DNA from: CAYNQK01 sp964470375
GTDB lineage: Bacteria; Spirochaetota; Spirochaetia; Treponematales; JBGSOB01
Direction: 5' to 3'
Length of the DNA stretch: 40,190 nucleotides
Assembly (NCBI GenBank): GCA_964470375.1
Contig: CAYYCP010000026.1
Span: 1-40,190, forward strand
Part shown: one piece after another, positions 33,667 through 40,190 of the stretch
How positions within the stretch are numbered: position 1 is the first letter of the stretch
Layout: every line of letters begins with the position of its first letter
The notes under the pieces: generated by a model
The model's input: only the letters and a program-made list of their open reading frames with translations
Told to the model about the DNA's origin: nothing
Database searches by the model: none
Position numbers and translations under genes: made by a program

Positions 33667-35214
33667 ATGCAGGATACGATGGACAAGGCGCTCGCGCGCC
33701 TCAAGCGGATCGATACCGAGATGCACCTCCTCGCGGACACGGTGGCCCTTCTGGGCTGGGACCAGGAGACCTACATGCCGACGGGCGGCCTGGAATCGCG
33801 CTCGGAGCAGTTGGCTCTCATGGAGGGCCTTGTCCACGACCGCCTGGTCGATCCCGAGGTGGGCCCCATCCTTGAGGATCTGGGCTGCACGGACGCCCAA
33901 CCCATGGGAGATCCCGCCCTGCCCGAGGAGGAGCGGCGTTACCTGCGCGCCTTCCGCCGGGCCTGGTCCCGAGCCGCAAAACTGCCTGGGGAATTCGTGC
34001 GGGAGAAGGCCCGGGCCGTCTCCCGTTCCCAGACCGCCTGGGCCGAAGCCCGCAAAAAGAACGATTTCCCCGCCTTCCTGCCCCACCTGGAGGGCATTCT
34101 GGGCCTAGCCAAGCGCGAGGCTGCTTACCTAGGCCCGGACCGTGATCCCTACTCGGTCCTCCTGGATCTCTACGAGCCGGGCATGTCCCGCCAGGACGTG
34201 GCCGGCGTCTTCGCCCGCCTTGCCGAGGGCCTGACCTCCCTCCTGGGGCGCATCGCCTCCCGGCCTCAGGTCCAAGATTCCTTCCTGCGCGCCCATTGCC
34301 CGGCCGGCGCCCAGGAGAAATACTGCCGCAGCCTCCTGCCCCTCATCGGCTTCGACCAGGAGGGGGGACGCCTGGACGTCTCGGCCCACCCCTTCACCAC
34401 CAGCGTCGGGCGCGGCGACGTGCGCATCACCACCCGCTTCCTGGAGGACTACTTCCCCTCGTCCATCTTCTCGGTCATCCATGAGGGCGGGCACGCCCTC
34501 TACGAGATGGGCTTACCCGAGGCCTGGAAGCGCCTCTGCGCCGGGGAAGCCGTTTCCATGGCCGTGCACGAATCCCAGTCACGCTTCTGGGAGAACATGG
34601 TCGGGCGCAGCCTGGCCTTCTGGGAGGCCAATTACCCGGCCCTGCGGGCGGCCCTCGCCCCTCTCCTGGACGCCGTGCCCCTGGAAGACTTCCACCGCGC
34701 CCTCAACAAGGTCCAGTCCTCGGCCATCCGGGTGGACGCGGACGAGGTGACCTATTCCCTGCACGTGATCCTGCGCTTCCAGCTGGAGAGCGCCCTGATG
34801 TCCGGAGACCTGGAGCCGGCCGGCCTGCCCGCGGCCTGGAGGGAGGGCATGCGCCGCCTCCTGGGCTTCGATCCCCCCGACGACGCCCGGGGCTGCCTCC
34901 AGGACATCCATTGGTCCATGGGGGCCATCGGCTACTTCCCTAGCTACGCCCTCGGCAACCTTTACGCCGCCCAATTCGCCCGCGCCATGGAGGCCGAGCT
35001 CGGCGACCTGGGGTCCCTTATCAGAGCCGGGGACTGCGCCAGCCCCCTGGCCTGGCTCCGGAAGAAGATCCATGCCCGCGGCTCCCTTCTCAGCCCCTCC
35101 GAACTCGTCCAGGACGTCACCGGCAAGCCCCTTTCCGCTGAGGCCTTCCTGGATTACCTGGAGGCCAAATACGCCGGGATATATGGCTTCAGCCCGGCCC
35201 GCCCCGGGGCCTGA
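33667..35214 (+). CDS. Thermostable carboxypeptidase 1, M32 family
   Basis: 515 residues, the usual size. M32 enzymes are cytoplasmic metallo-carboxypeptidases that trim single residues from peptide C-termini. The zinc motif HEGGHALYE holds His272, Glu273 and His276, and the third ligand is the Glu in HESQSRFWEN. HPFT (His241) and the IRVDADEVTYSLHVILRF substrate-binding region are typical. No signal peptide. The ATG is preceded by a -10 box at the leaderless distance and no Shine-Dalgarno site. A GTG-started membrane protein gene begins six bases after its stop, so the two are probably one transcript. Confidence 0.95.
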   Translation: MQDTMDKALARLKRIDTEMHLLADTVALLGWDQETYMPTGGLESRSEQLALMEGLVHDRLVDPEVGPILEDLGCTDAQPMGDPALPEEERRYLRAFRRAWSRAAKLPGEFVREKARAVSRSQTAWAEARKKNDFPAFLPHLEGILGLAKREAAYLGPDRDPYSVLLDLYEPGMSRQDVAGVFARLAEGLTSLLGRIASRPQVQDSFLRAHCPAGAQEKYCRSLLPLIGFDQEGGRLDVSAHPFTTSVGRGDVRITTRFLEDYFPSSIFSVIHEGGHALYEMGLPEAWKRLCAGEAVSMAVHESQSRFWENMVGRSLAFWEANYPALRAALAPLLDAVPLEDFHRALNKVQSSAIRVDADEVTYSLHVILRFQLESALMSGDLEPAGLPAAWREGMRRLLGFDPPDDARGCLQDIHWSMGAIGYFPSYALGNLYAAQFARAMEAELGDLGSLIRAGDCASPLAWLRKKIHARGSLLSPSELVQDVTGKPLSAEAFLDYLEAKYAGIYGFSPARPGA

Positions 35215-35220
35215 CGCGCG

Positions 35221-36057
35221 GTGGCGGCTGAGGTGCACTCCCTAGGCGCCAATCCCTTCGCCTGGCTCCTCCCGGCCGCCCTGGCCCTGGGTGCCGCCCT
35301 CTCAGCCGTCCTACCGCGCAGAGCCCCGCGCCGGAGTCCCTTTCAGGCCTGCCTAGCCCTGGCCGCCACCCTCCTGAGCCTTGCCATCGCCCTTCTTCTG
35401 GGCGGACTTATCTTCTCCGGCCCCATCGCCCTCCTGCGCATGGACGCCCTCCTCTTCGCGGGCGCCGTCTTTGTGCTCTCCACCGCCGGCTTCAGCCTCC
35501 CACGCAGCCTGGGCCTCCCCCTAGCCGCCCTCCTGGGCGCCTTCTGCATCGGCCTCATCGCGCTCTTCTCATCTTGGAGCCCCATCCCCGATGCCGCTGA
35601 TGCGGGCGTCCGGCTTCTGCGCCTGCGCGCCCGGGGCCAGACCGCGGCCTGGACTTTTTCCATCCAGGACCTACGCGCTCCCACCCGTCCTATCCTCAGC
35701 CTTAGCGGCTCCGGCCCCCGCCTCGGCATCGGCATCCAGGAAGCCGAATTCTGGGAAGCCTACGCCCTGATCGGCCTCAGGAGCCGCTTCCGCATTGCCT
35801 CGGTGAGCCTCCAGGCTCCGAGCAGGGCAGGGGAGACGAGCCCTAGCGTATTGGAGAAAGTCCCAGGGGTTGGGGGGCCCGGAGCCATCCAGCCCCTCAT
35901 AGCGGGCTTCCTGGGGCGCATCGGCATCGATGTCTGCAGCCTGGCCTCAGCTGAGCGTGTTTTCGAGGATTTCGAGACTATCGATCTCAAGCTGGAAGGG
36001 GGAAGCCTTCTCTGGTCTACGATTTCTGAAGTCCCATCAGCCCCTAATCTTCGATAA
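35221..36057 (+). CDS. Membrane protein of unknown function, co-transcribed with the M32 peptidase
   Basis: 278 residues from a GTG that lies six bases after the previous stop. The first half has four hydrophobic segments (about residues 13-30, 43-67, 74-90, 97-118). The second half is soluble, with beta-rich sequence (AAWTFSIQDLRAPTRPILSLSGSG, RFRIASVSLQAPSRAG) and no motif I can name. No ribosome site is seen, so translation may be coupled to the peptidase gene. The last codons run into an AT-rich, apparently non-coding stretch. A specific function cannot be assigned. Confidence 0.6.
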   Translation: MAAEVHSLGANPFAWLLPAALALGAALSAVLPRRAPRRSPFQACLALAATLLSLAIALLLGGLIFSGPIALLRMDALLFAGAVFVLSTAGFSLPRSLGLPLAALLGAFCIGLIALFSSWSPIPDAADAGVRLLRLRARGQTAAWTFSIQDLRAPTRPILSLSGSGPRLGIGIQEAEFWEAYALIGLRSRFRIASVSLQAPSRAGETSPSVLEKVPGVGGPGAIQPLIAGFLGRIGIDVCSLASAERVFEDFETIDLKLEGGSLLWSTISEVPSAPNLR

Positions 36058-36439
36058 ACCAGGTTGGGCCTATATGGGCTGATAGACTTATCAAAATTGA
36101 TAGTATCGTATTCGATAGGTCATGAAAGGGATAAGCCTTCCAGTCCTGGCTTGAACCTTGGGAGCGAGGATTCCTCCCCCTCTCTGCGAGCCCCTCCCTA
36201 AGAAGCTTAAAACATTATAATAGAATAACTTATTACATGCCCTCCCTCTAGGGTGCACCAAGGCGGGGCAGAGAATGAACGTGATTTTTCCCTATTTCCT
36301 TCCATAATATTTACTGATCAGTGTGTTTGGCATGTTTCCTGCAGAACACCAATGGCGGCATGTCCTGTGAGGCCATCAGGCTCACAAGTTCCGCCTGGGT
36401 CGGTCGAATGACGTCCCATAACGGATTGTGGAGGAAAGC
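36058..36439 (+). other. AT-rich non-coding stretch with palindromes
   Basis: About 380 bases with no likely gene, clearly richer in A and T than the rest of the window. It holds TATCAA-AA-TTGATA (36090-36103), TATCG-TATT-CGATA (36104-36117), a perfect TATAAT at 36216-36221 without a good -35, and ACTGATCAGT (36313-36322). It ends at the GGAGG site before the ATG at 36440. It may be a long regulated leader or the scar of an insertion. Confidence 0.6.
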
Positions 36440-38065
36440 ATGAAGAGGATCATCACAATGGTCGCCATCCTCGGCCTGGGAGCCGCCCTGGCGGCCCAGG
36501 ACAGCGGAGACTTTTTCTCCGACAGCAACGATTCTGTCCTGCAGAAGGCCCGCGATAAATACGCCCAGCGCCAGGAGACGGTCAAAGCCGATACGGCCAG
36601 CGACGCCGAGGATGCCCGGGATGCCGAGGTCGATTCAGGCAAGTACGTGGACATCAAGACCAAGGGCGATCCGGACGAGCCGAATTTCACCATCGAAATC
36701 CGGAAACGCAAGGACCTGCGCGAATCCCGTCGCAGGAACATCTTCCTTTTTTTCAACTTTTTCGACTTCTGGGACATCTTCGATTGGGACGACGTGAGTG
36801 TGAAGGTCAGCCCCTATGACGACGATGACGACGATGACAACGATGATTACGATGATTACGATGATTACGACTACCAATACGAATCTGAGGACGATGAAGA
36901 AGCCGATGTGAACGTGGACGTGAACGTTTACAACAAGGCCCCGGCCAAGCCCCACTCGGAGACCAGGAAGGCCCAGCGCTTTCCCCTGGTGATCTCATTC
37001 GTTCCAGGGCTCTCGGTGCCCTTCGGCATCCAGGACGCAAATTTCGCCCTGGGCGCCATCGGCTCGGCCACCCGCAGCATAGACGGCTTCTCCGCCTCCG
37101 GGGTCTTCGACATCGTGGAGGAGGAACTGCACGGGCTCCAGGGCGCGGGCGTCTTCTCCCTCACCGGGGGCCAGGTGAAGGGCGGCCAGTTCTCGGGCGT
37201 GTTCAACCTGGCCGGCGGAGACGTCCAGGGTGTCCAGGCCGCCGGAGTTTTCAACATCGGCGGGAACGTGAAGGGCTTCCAGGGCGCCGGCGTCTTCAAC
37301 ATCGCCGACGATGTGGTGGGCTTCCAGGGCGCGGGCGTCCTCAATGTGGCGGAGGAGGTGCGGGGCGGCCAGGCCTCCGGCGTGATCAATGTGGCCGGCA
37401 CGGTCCACGGGACCCAGATCGGCCTCATCAACATCGCCGATGACCTGTACGGCATCCCGATCGGCCTAGTCAACTTCACCAAGAACGGGATCAGGGACCT
37501 GGGCTTCTGGCACGACGAGGCGGACAACCTCTTCGGTTTCTGGGCCAACGGCACCAACAACTTCTACACCCTGGTCTTTGCCGGGGAGGACCGCGCCGGG
37601 ATAGGCGAGGACTGGGAGACGTTCTGCGCGGGCCTCGGTCTGGGCTACCGCCAGGAACTCGGCCCCCTCAACCTGGATATCGACGTGTCGGCCAAGGCCT
37701 TCTTCGGGAACAGCTGGCGGAATATGCTCCGGGACATCCAGGCCGGCGGGCCCAAGCTCCAAGCCTGGATCGGGGAGTGGATGCCCGCGGAAGACGGGAC
37801 GGACGCTGACGGTTATCATCCCTGGTACGGCTGCGGGGCGGATTGGCCCTATGGCCCGGTCAGCTTCTTCCCCATGGCCCGCGTCAGCCTGGGTGTGCCC
37901 ATCTTCGATTTCCTGGAGGTCTTCGGCGGCATGTCCTTCGACATCGGCATCGACGGCACCTACCCGGTGCCGGGGATCCTCAGGGACGTGAAGGTCTATT
38001 CCTATGACATCTACGGGATGCCGGTGGACATCTACCCCCACTTCTTCTGGGGCGTGAAGTTCTAG
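36440..38065 (+). CDS. Secreted LA_2272-like repeat protein with acidic low-complexity segment
   Basis: 541 residues from ATG 36440 (GGAGG five bases upstream). A signal peptide MKRIITMVAILGLGAALAAQ opens it. Residues about 126-160 are almost entirely Asp and Tyr (repeated DDY units). From about 220 to 350 eight or nine repeats of 15-16 residues follow, each with GVFNI/GLINI and a GFQGA-like end, the pattern of the LA_2272 surface repeats known in Leptospira. The remaining part (about 360-541) is beta-rich, with YRQELGPLNLDIDVSAKAF and RVSLGVPIFDFLEVFGGMSFDIG, resembling an outer-membrane barrel. A surface location is likely; function unknown. The acidic segment could bind Ca2+ or other cations. 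Confidence 0.82.
   Translation: MKRIITMVAILGLGAALAAQDSGDFFSDSNDSVLQKARDKYAQRQETVKADTASDAEDARDAEVDSGKYVDIKTKGDPDEPNFTIEIRKRKDLRESRRRNIFLFFNFFDFWDIFDWDDVSVKVSPYDDDDDDDNDDYDDYDDYDYQYESEDDEEADVNVDVNVYNKAPAKPHSETRKAQRFPLVISFVPGLSVPFGIQDANFALGAIGSATRSIDGFSASGVFDIVEEELHGLQGAGVFSLTGGQVKGGQFSGVFNLAGGDVQGVQAAGVFNIGGNVKGFQGAGVFNIADDVVGFQGAGVLNVAEEVRGGQASGVINVAGTVHGTQIGLINIADDLYGIPIGLVNFTKNGIRDLGFWHDEADNLFGFWANGTNNFYTLVFAGEDRAGIGEDWETFCAGLGLGYRQELGPLNLDIDVSAKAFFGNSWRNMLRDIQAGGPKLQAWIGEWMPAEDGTDADGYHPWYGCGADWPYGPVSFFPMARVSLGVPIFDFLEVFGGMSFDIGIDGTYPVPGILRDVKVYSYDIYGMPVDIYPHFFWGVKF
36816..36914 (+). repeat. Low-complexity GAT/GAC-rich tract encoding Asp-Tyr repeats
   Basis: A tract of GAC and GAT codons mixed with TAC, including three copies of GATGATTAC. 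Such tracts can change length by replication slippage, altering the acidic segment of the surface protein. Confidence 0.8.
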
Positions 38066-38086
38066 GTCATCAGGTTCGGATATCCT

Positions 38087-38133
38087 AAGCGGCCGTTCGT
38101 CTCTCCATCGGGTGGGGAGGCGGACGGCCGCTT
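38087..38133 (+). terminator. Hairpin terminator after the LA_2272-like gene
   Basis: AAGCGGCCGTTCG (38087-38099) pairs with CGGACGGCCGCTT (38121-38133), with more pairing inside (CTCTCC with GGGGAG). A short T-rich run follows. It separates this gene from the promoter of the TPR gene. Confidence 0.75.
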
Positions 38134-38136
38134 TGC

Positions 38137-38165
38137 TTGACGGCCCAGCGCGGCCCGTCCATAAT
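38137..38165 (+). promoter_or_regulatory. Promoter of the TPR gene, leaderless geometry
   Basis: TTGACG (38137-38142) and CATAAT (38160-38165) are 17 bases apart. The -10 ends six bases before the ATG at 38172, and no ribosome site exists. Confidence 0.65.
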
Positions 38166-38171
38166 GAACGC

Positions 38172-39560
38172 ATGGATCTGGCGCTTCCCGTCGTCATCGC
38201 GGTGGTGTGCATCTCGGGCGTCGGCCTGGCCCTCATTCTCTTCGCTGGCCGGCGCAGGCCGGGCCGGGCGAGGGCCAGGGCGCGCTTCCGCCAACGCGAC
38301 CGCAACAGCGTCCTCAAGGAGGCCAACCGCCGTTTGGCCTCCAACTCCAAGGACCCCGAGGCCCTGGCGGCCCTGGGCGACCTTTACTATAGCGAACAGG
38401 CCTGGGACAAGGCCTTCAAGACCTACGAGCTCCTGGCCGACCTGTGCGGTTCCAACCCCGACCTGGACGAGTTCGAGGTCAACTTCCGCTACGGCATGTC
38501 GGCCCTCAAACTGCAGCGCCTGGACGAGGCCTACAAGGGCTTCTTGATAGCCCGCACTTTCAAGCAGGACAACTTCGAGGTCAACTTCAACCTGGGCTAC
38601 CTGGAATTCCAGCGCCGGGCCTACGAGAAGGCGGTGGCGCTGCTGCGCCAGGCGGCCGCCCAGAACCCGGAGAACGCCCTGGCCCAGCGCTACCTGGGGC
38701 ACACCCTCTTCCGCCTCAAGAGCTACAAGGAGGCCCTGGCGGCCCTCAAGCGGGCCATAGACCTGGAACCGGAGGACAAGGAATCCATCTTCGCCGTGGC
38801 CGAGGCCTACTACGAGCTGGGCCAGGCCGAGAACGCCATCAAGATCTTCTCACACCTCAGGACCGATCCACAGATGGGCCCCGGGGCGGCCCTGTTCGCC
38901 GGGACTATCCACCTCAACCAGCACCAGTACCCCAAGGCCATCATGGACTTCGAGATCGGGCTCAAGCACCAGGGTATCAAGATCGAGATACTTGTGGAGC
39001 TCAAGTACCGCCTGGCCGCGGCCTACCTCAAGCAGCAGGAGATCTCGCGGGCCGTGACCATCCTCAACGAGATCCAGTCCATCTACCCCAACTACCGGGA
39101 CGTGGTTCAGCAGCTCGAGCGATACCAGGAGCTGAACGCCAACCGCAATCTGCAGACCTACCTGATAGCCCCGACATCTGAATACGTCACCCTTTGCCGG
39201 CGCCTGGTGCTGACCTTCTTCCCCCAGGCCAAGATCAAGATCACCGACATCTCCGTCATCCGCAACGAATACGCCGACATCCTGGCGGACGTGGAGACCA
39301 AGAAGTGGCAGGACGTGGTCATGTTCCGCTTCATCCGCTCCACCGGGGCGGTGGGCGAACTGACCCTGCGCGACCTCTACGCCAAGATCAAGGAGATGAA
39401 GGCCGGCAAGGGCTACTGCATTACCGCCGGCAGCTTCTCGGACGAGGCCCGCAGGTTCGTGGAGGCCCGCCTTATCGACCTGATAGAGAAGTCCGGGCTC
39501 ATCAAGGTGCTCAATTCCATAGATAACGCCGCCGCCACCGGCATCCTGGTGGAGGTTTAG
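38172..39560 (+). CDS. Membrane-anchored TPR protein with degenerate Mrr-like domain
   Basis: 462 residues from ATG 38172; upstream in-frame residues lie in the promoter. An N-terminal membrane helix (LPVVIAVVCISGVGLALILFAG) and an Arg-rich stretch lead to about seven TPR units (about 50-320), such as EALAALGDLYYSEQAWDKAFKTYE and ALAQRYLGHTLFRLKSYKEALAALKRAIDLEP. The last ~115 residues (NEYADILADVETKKW...VVMFRFIRSTGAVGELTLRDLYAKIKEMKAGKGYCITAGSFSDEARRF) follow the Mrr restriction-endonuclease fold, but the catalytic QxK is MFR, so it should not cut DNA. Likely a scaffold protein at the membrane. It converges on rsmG with 22 bases between stops. Confidence 0.88.
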   Translation: MDLALPVVIAVVCISGVGLALILFAGRRRPGRARARARFRQRDRNSVLKEANRRLASNSKDPEALAALGDLYYSEQAWDKAFKTYELLADLCGSNPDLDEFEVNFRYGMSALKLQRLDEAYKGFLIARTFKQDNFEVNFNLGYLEFQRRAYEKAVALLRQAAAQNPENALAQRYLGHTLFRLKSYKEALAALKRAIDLEPEDKESIFAVAEAYYELGQAENAIKIFSHLRTDPQMGPGAALFAGTIHLNQHQYPKAIMDFEIGLKHQGIKIEILVELKYRLAAAYLKQQEISRAVTILNEIQSIYPNYRDVVQQLERYQELNANRNLQTYLIAPTSEYVTLCRRLVLTFFPQAKIKITDISVIRNEYADILADVETKKWQDVVMFRFIRSTGAVGELTLRDLYAKIKEMKAGKGYCITAGSFSDEARRFVEARLIDLIEKSGLIKVLNSIDNAAATGILVEV

Positions 39561-39582
39561 CGGCCCGATCCCATCCAGAGCT

Positions 39583-40190
39583 TCATGGGGCGGCCGCCCG
39601 ACCCGGGCGCCGCAACAGGACCAGGTGACGCTCCTCGTCCAGAAAGGGCGGGGCCAATTGGATCAACTCCCATTCCAGGCCGGCCGTCTCGGCGGCCTCC
39701 AGCTCCGGATCCAGCCTGGACCTCCGGCCCTTATAGGCCGCTATGGTCCCGCCGGGGGCCAGGACCCGCGTTAAGCGTCCCAGGATGCCCGGTTCCAGGG
39801 GCCAGACTGCCCTGAAGACCAAGAGGTCCCATACACCATCTAGTTCCTCGAGCCTCTGTTGCATGATCTCCACATTGGAAAGGCCCAGGAGGACGCGCTG
39901 GTTCTCCAGGAAACGGCAGCGCCGTCCTGAGGGCTCGATCAGGCTGAAGTGCGAGTCCGGGAGGGCGATGGCCAGGGGTATGCCCGGGAGCCCGGCCCCC
40001 GAGCCGATATCAGCCGCCCTGGCACGCGGCAGGGGCGCCAGGATGGGCAGGGCGGCCAGGCTGTCCAGGATGTGTCGGACCGCCAGATCGCGCCCGGAGG
40101 CCTTCACCAGGCCGTAGGCATCGTTCCATAGCTCTATCTCGGAGAGGTAGCGCCGGAGGCGGGCGGGTGCGTCCGGGGGAGGGGCGGGGC
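39583..40190 (-). CDS. rsmG: 16S rRNA (guanine527-N7)-methyltransferase, 5' end outside the window
   Basis: The gene reads from the right edge to a TGA at 39583-39585, so at least 202 codons of a family usually near 210-240. Visible features are YLSEIELWNDAYGLVKASGRDLAVRHILDSLA (the RsmG N-terminal signature), the SAM-binding ADIGSGAGLPGIPLAI, FSLIEPSGRRCRFLEN, and RAVWPLEP...LAPGGTIAAYKGR. It methylates G527 of 16S rRNA; loss gives low-level streptomycin resistance in other bacteria. The start lies beyond 40190; the in-frame GTG at 40107 is inside the conserved region and is not the start. Confidence 0.93.
   Translation of the reverse strand, partial: PAPPPDAPARLRRYLSEIELWNDAYGLVKASGRDLAVRHILDSLAALPILAPLPRARAADIGSGAGLPGIPLAIALPDSHFSLIEPSGRRCRFLENQRVLLGLSNVEIMQQRLEELDGVWDLLVFRAVWPLEPGILGRLTRVLAPGGTIAAYKGRRSRLDPELEAAETAGLEWELIQLAPPFLDEERHLVLLRRPGRAAAP

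Overview
The window is G+C-rich, densely coded bacterial chromosome, most likely from a member of the Spirochaetota. The clues are a six-membrane-segment chemoreceptor, a secreted protein with the GVFN/GLIN repeats of the LA_2272 surface-protein family first named in Leptospira, a PEGA lipid-envelope-type protein, and a TPR protein fused to an Mrr-like domain next to rsmG. This assignment is inference; there is no rRNA or ribosomal protein gene here to settle it. A run of exactly 100 N at 5778-5877 shows a draft scaffold, and the gene just after the gap carries two apparent one-base deletions.

Layout. 1-5531: tail of an SMP-30-like gene, a NodB-type deacetylase, a DMT exporter divergent from a GNAT acetyltransferase, a six-TM chemoreceptor and a MATE exporter. 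5677-8286: a small secreted protein broken by the scaffold gap and a lipoprotein with a LamG-like and a right-handed beta-helix region. 8608-12853: a dCache chemoreceptor, a metallo-beta-lactamase-fold hydrolase preceded by a relic copy of its own 3' part, and a marR-nitroreductase operon. 12876-18887: a VOC protein, two VapBC-type toxin-antitoxin modules, an alpha/alpha-toroid protein, a K+/H+ antiporter and glyA under a ZTP riboswitch. 18994-22632: a DOMON protein with a tiny two-helix membrane partner, a second MATE exporter and a PEGA protein. 22820-26826: a three-gene phosphorelay operon. 27070-31463: CoA-binding protein, MarC protein, a lipoprotein of the MBL fold, an acyl-ACP thioesterase divergent from an aldehyde dehydrogenase. 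31473-40190: recG, an M32 carboxypeptidase with a membrane protein behind it, an AT-rich non-coding stretch, the LA_2272-like protein, the TPR-Mrr protein and the 5'-truncated rsmG.

How it works together. Sensing and envelope functions dominate: two chemoreceptors, a histidine kinase cascade, two MATE pumps, a DMT pump, a cation antiporter and several exported proteins. The housekeeping part is glyA, recG, rsmG and the M32 peptidase. No phage, insertion sequence, CRISPR array or large defence island is visible.

The most interesting signal is regulatory. At least five genes (186, 2269, thioesterase at 29831, 33667, 38172) and nearly a sixth (DMT at 1668) have a recognisable -35/-10 pair whose -10 box ends exactly six or seven bases before the start codon and have no Shine-Dalgarno sequence, so their mRNAs are predicted to be leaderless. 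Other genes in the same window have textbook Shine-Dalgarno sites. Other notable items are the DOMON/mini-cytochrome pair with an H-X13-H helix, the Mrr-like domain that has lost its catalytic residues, and the deacetylase that has lost a metal-binding histidine.
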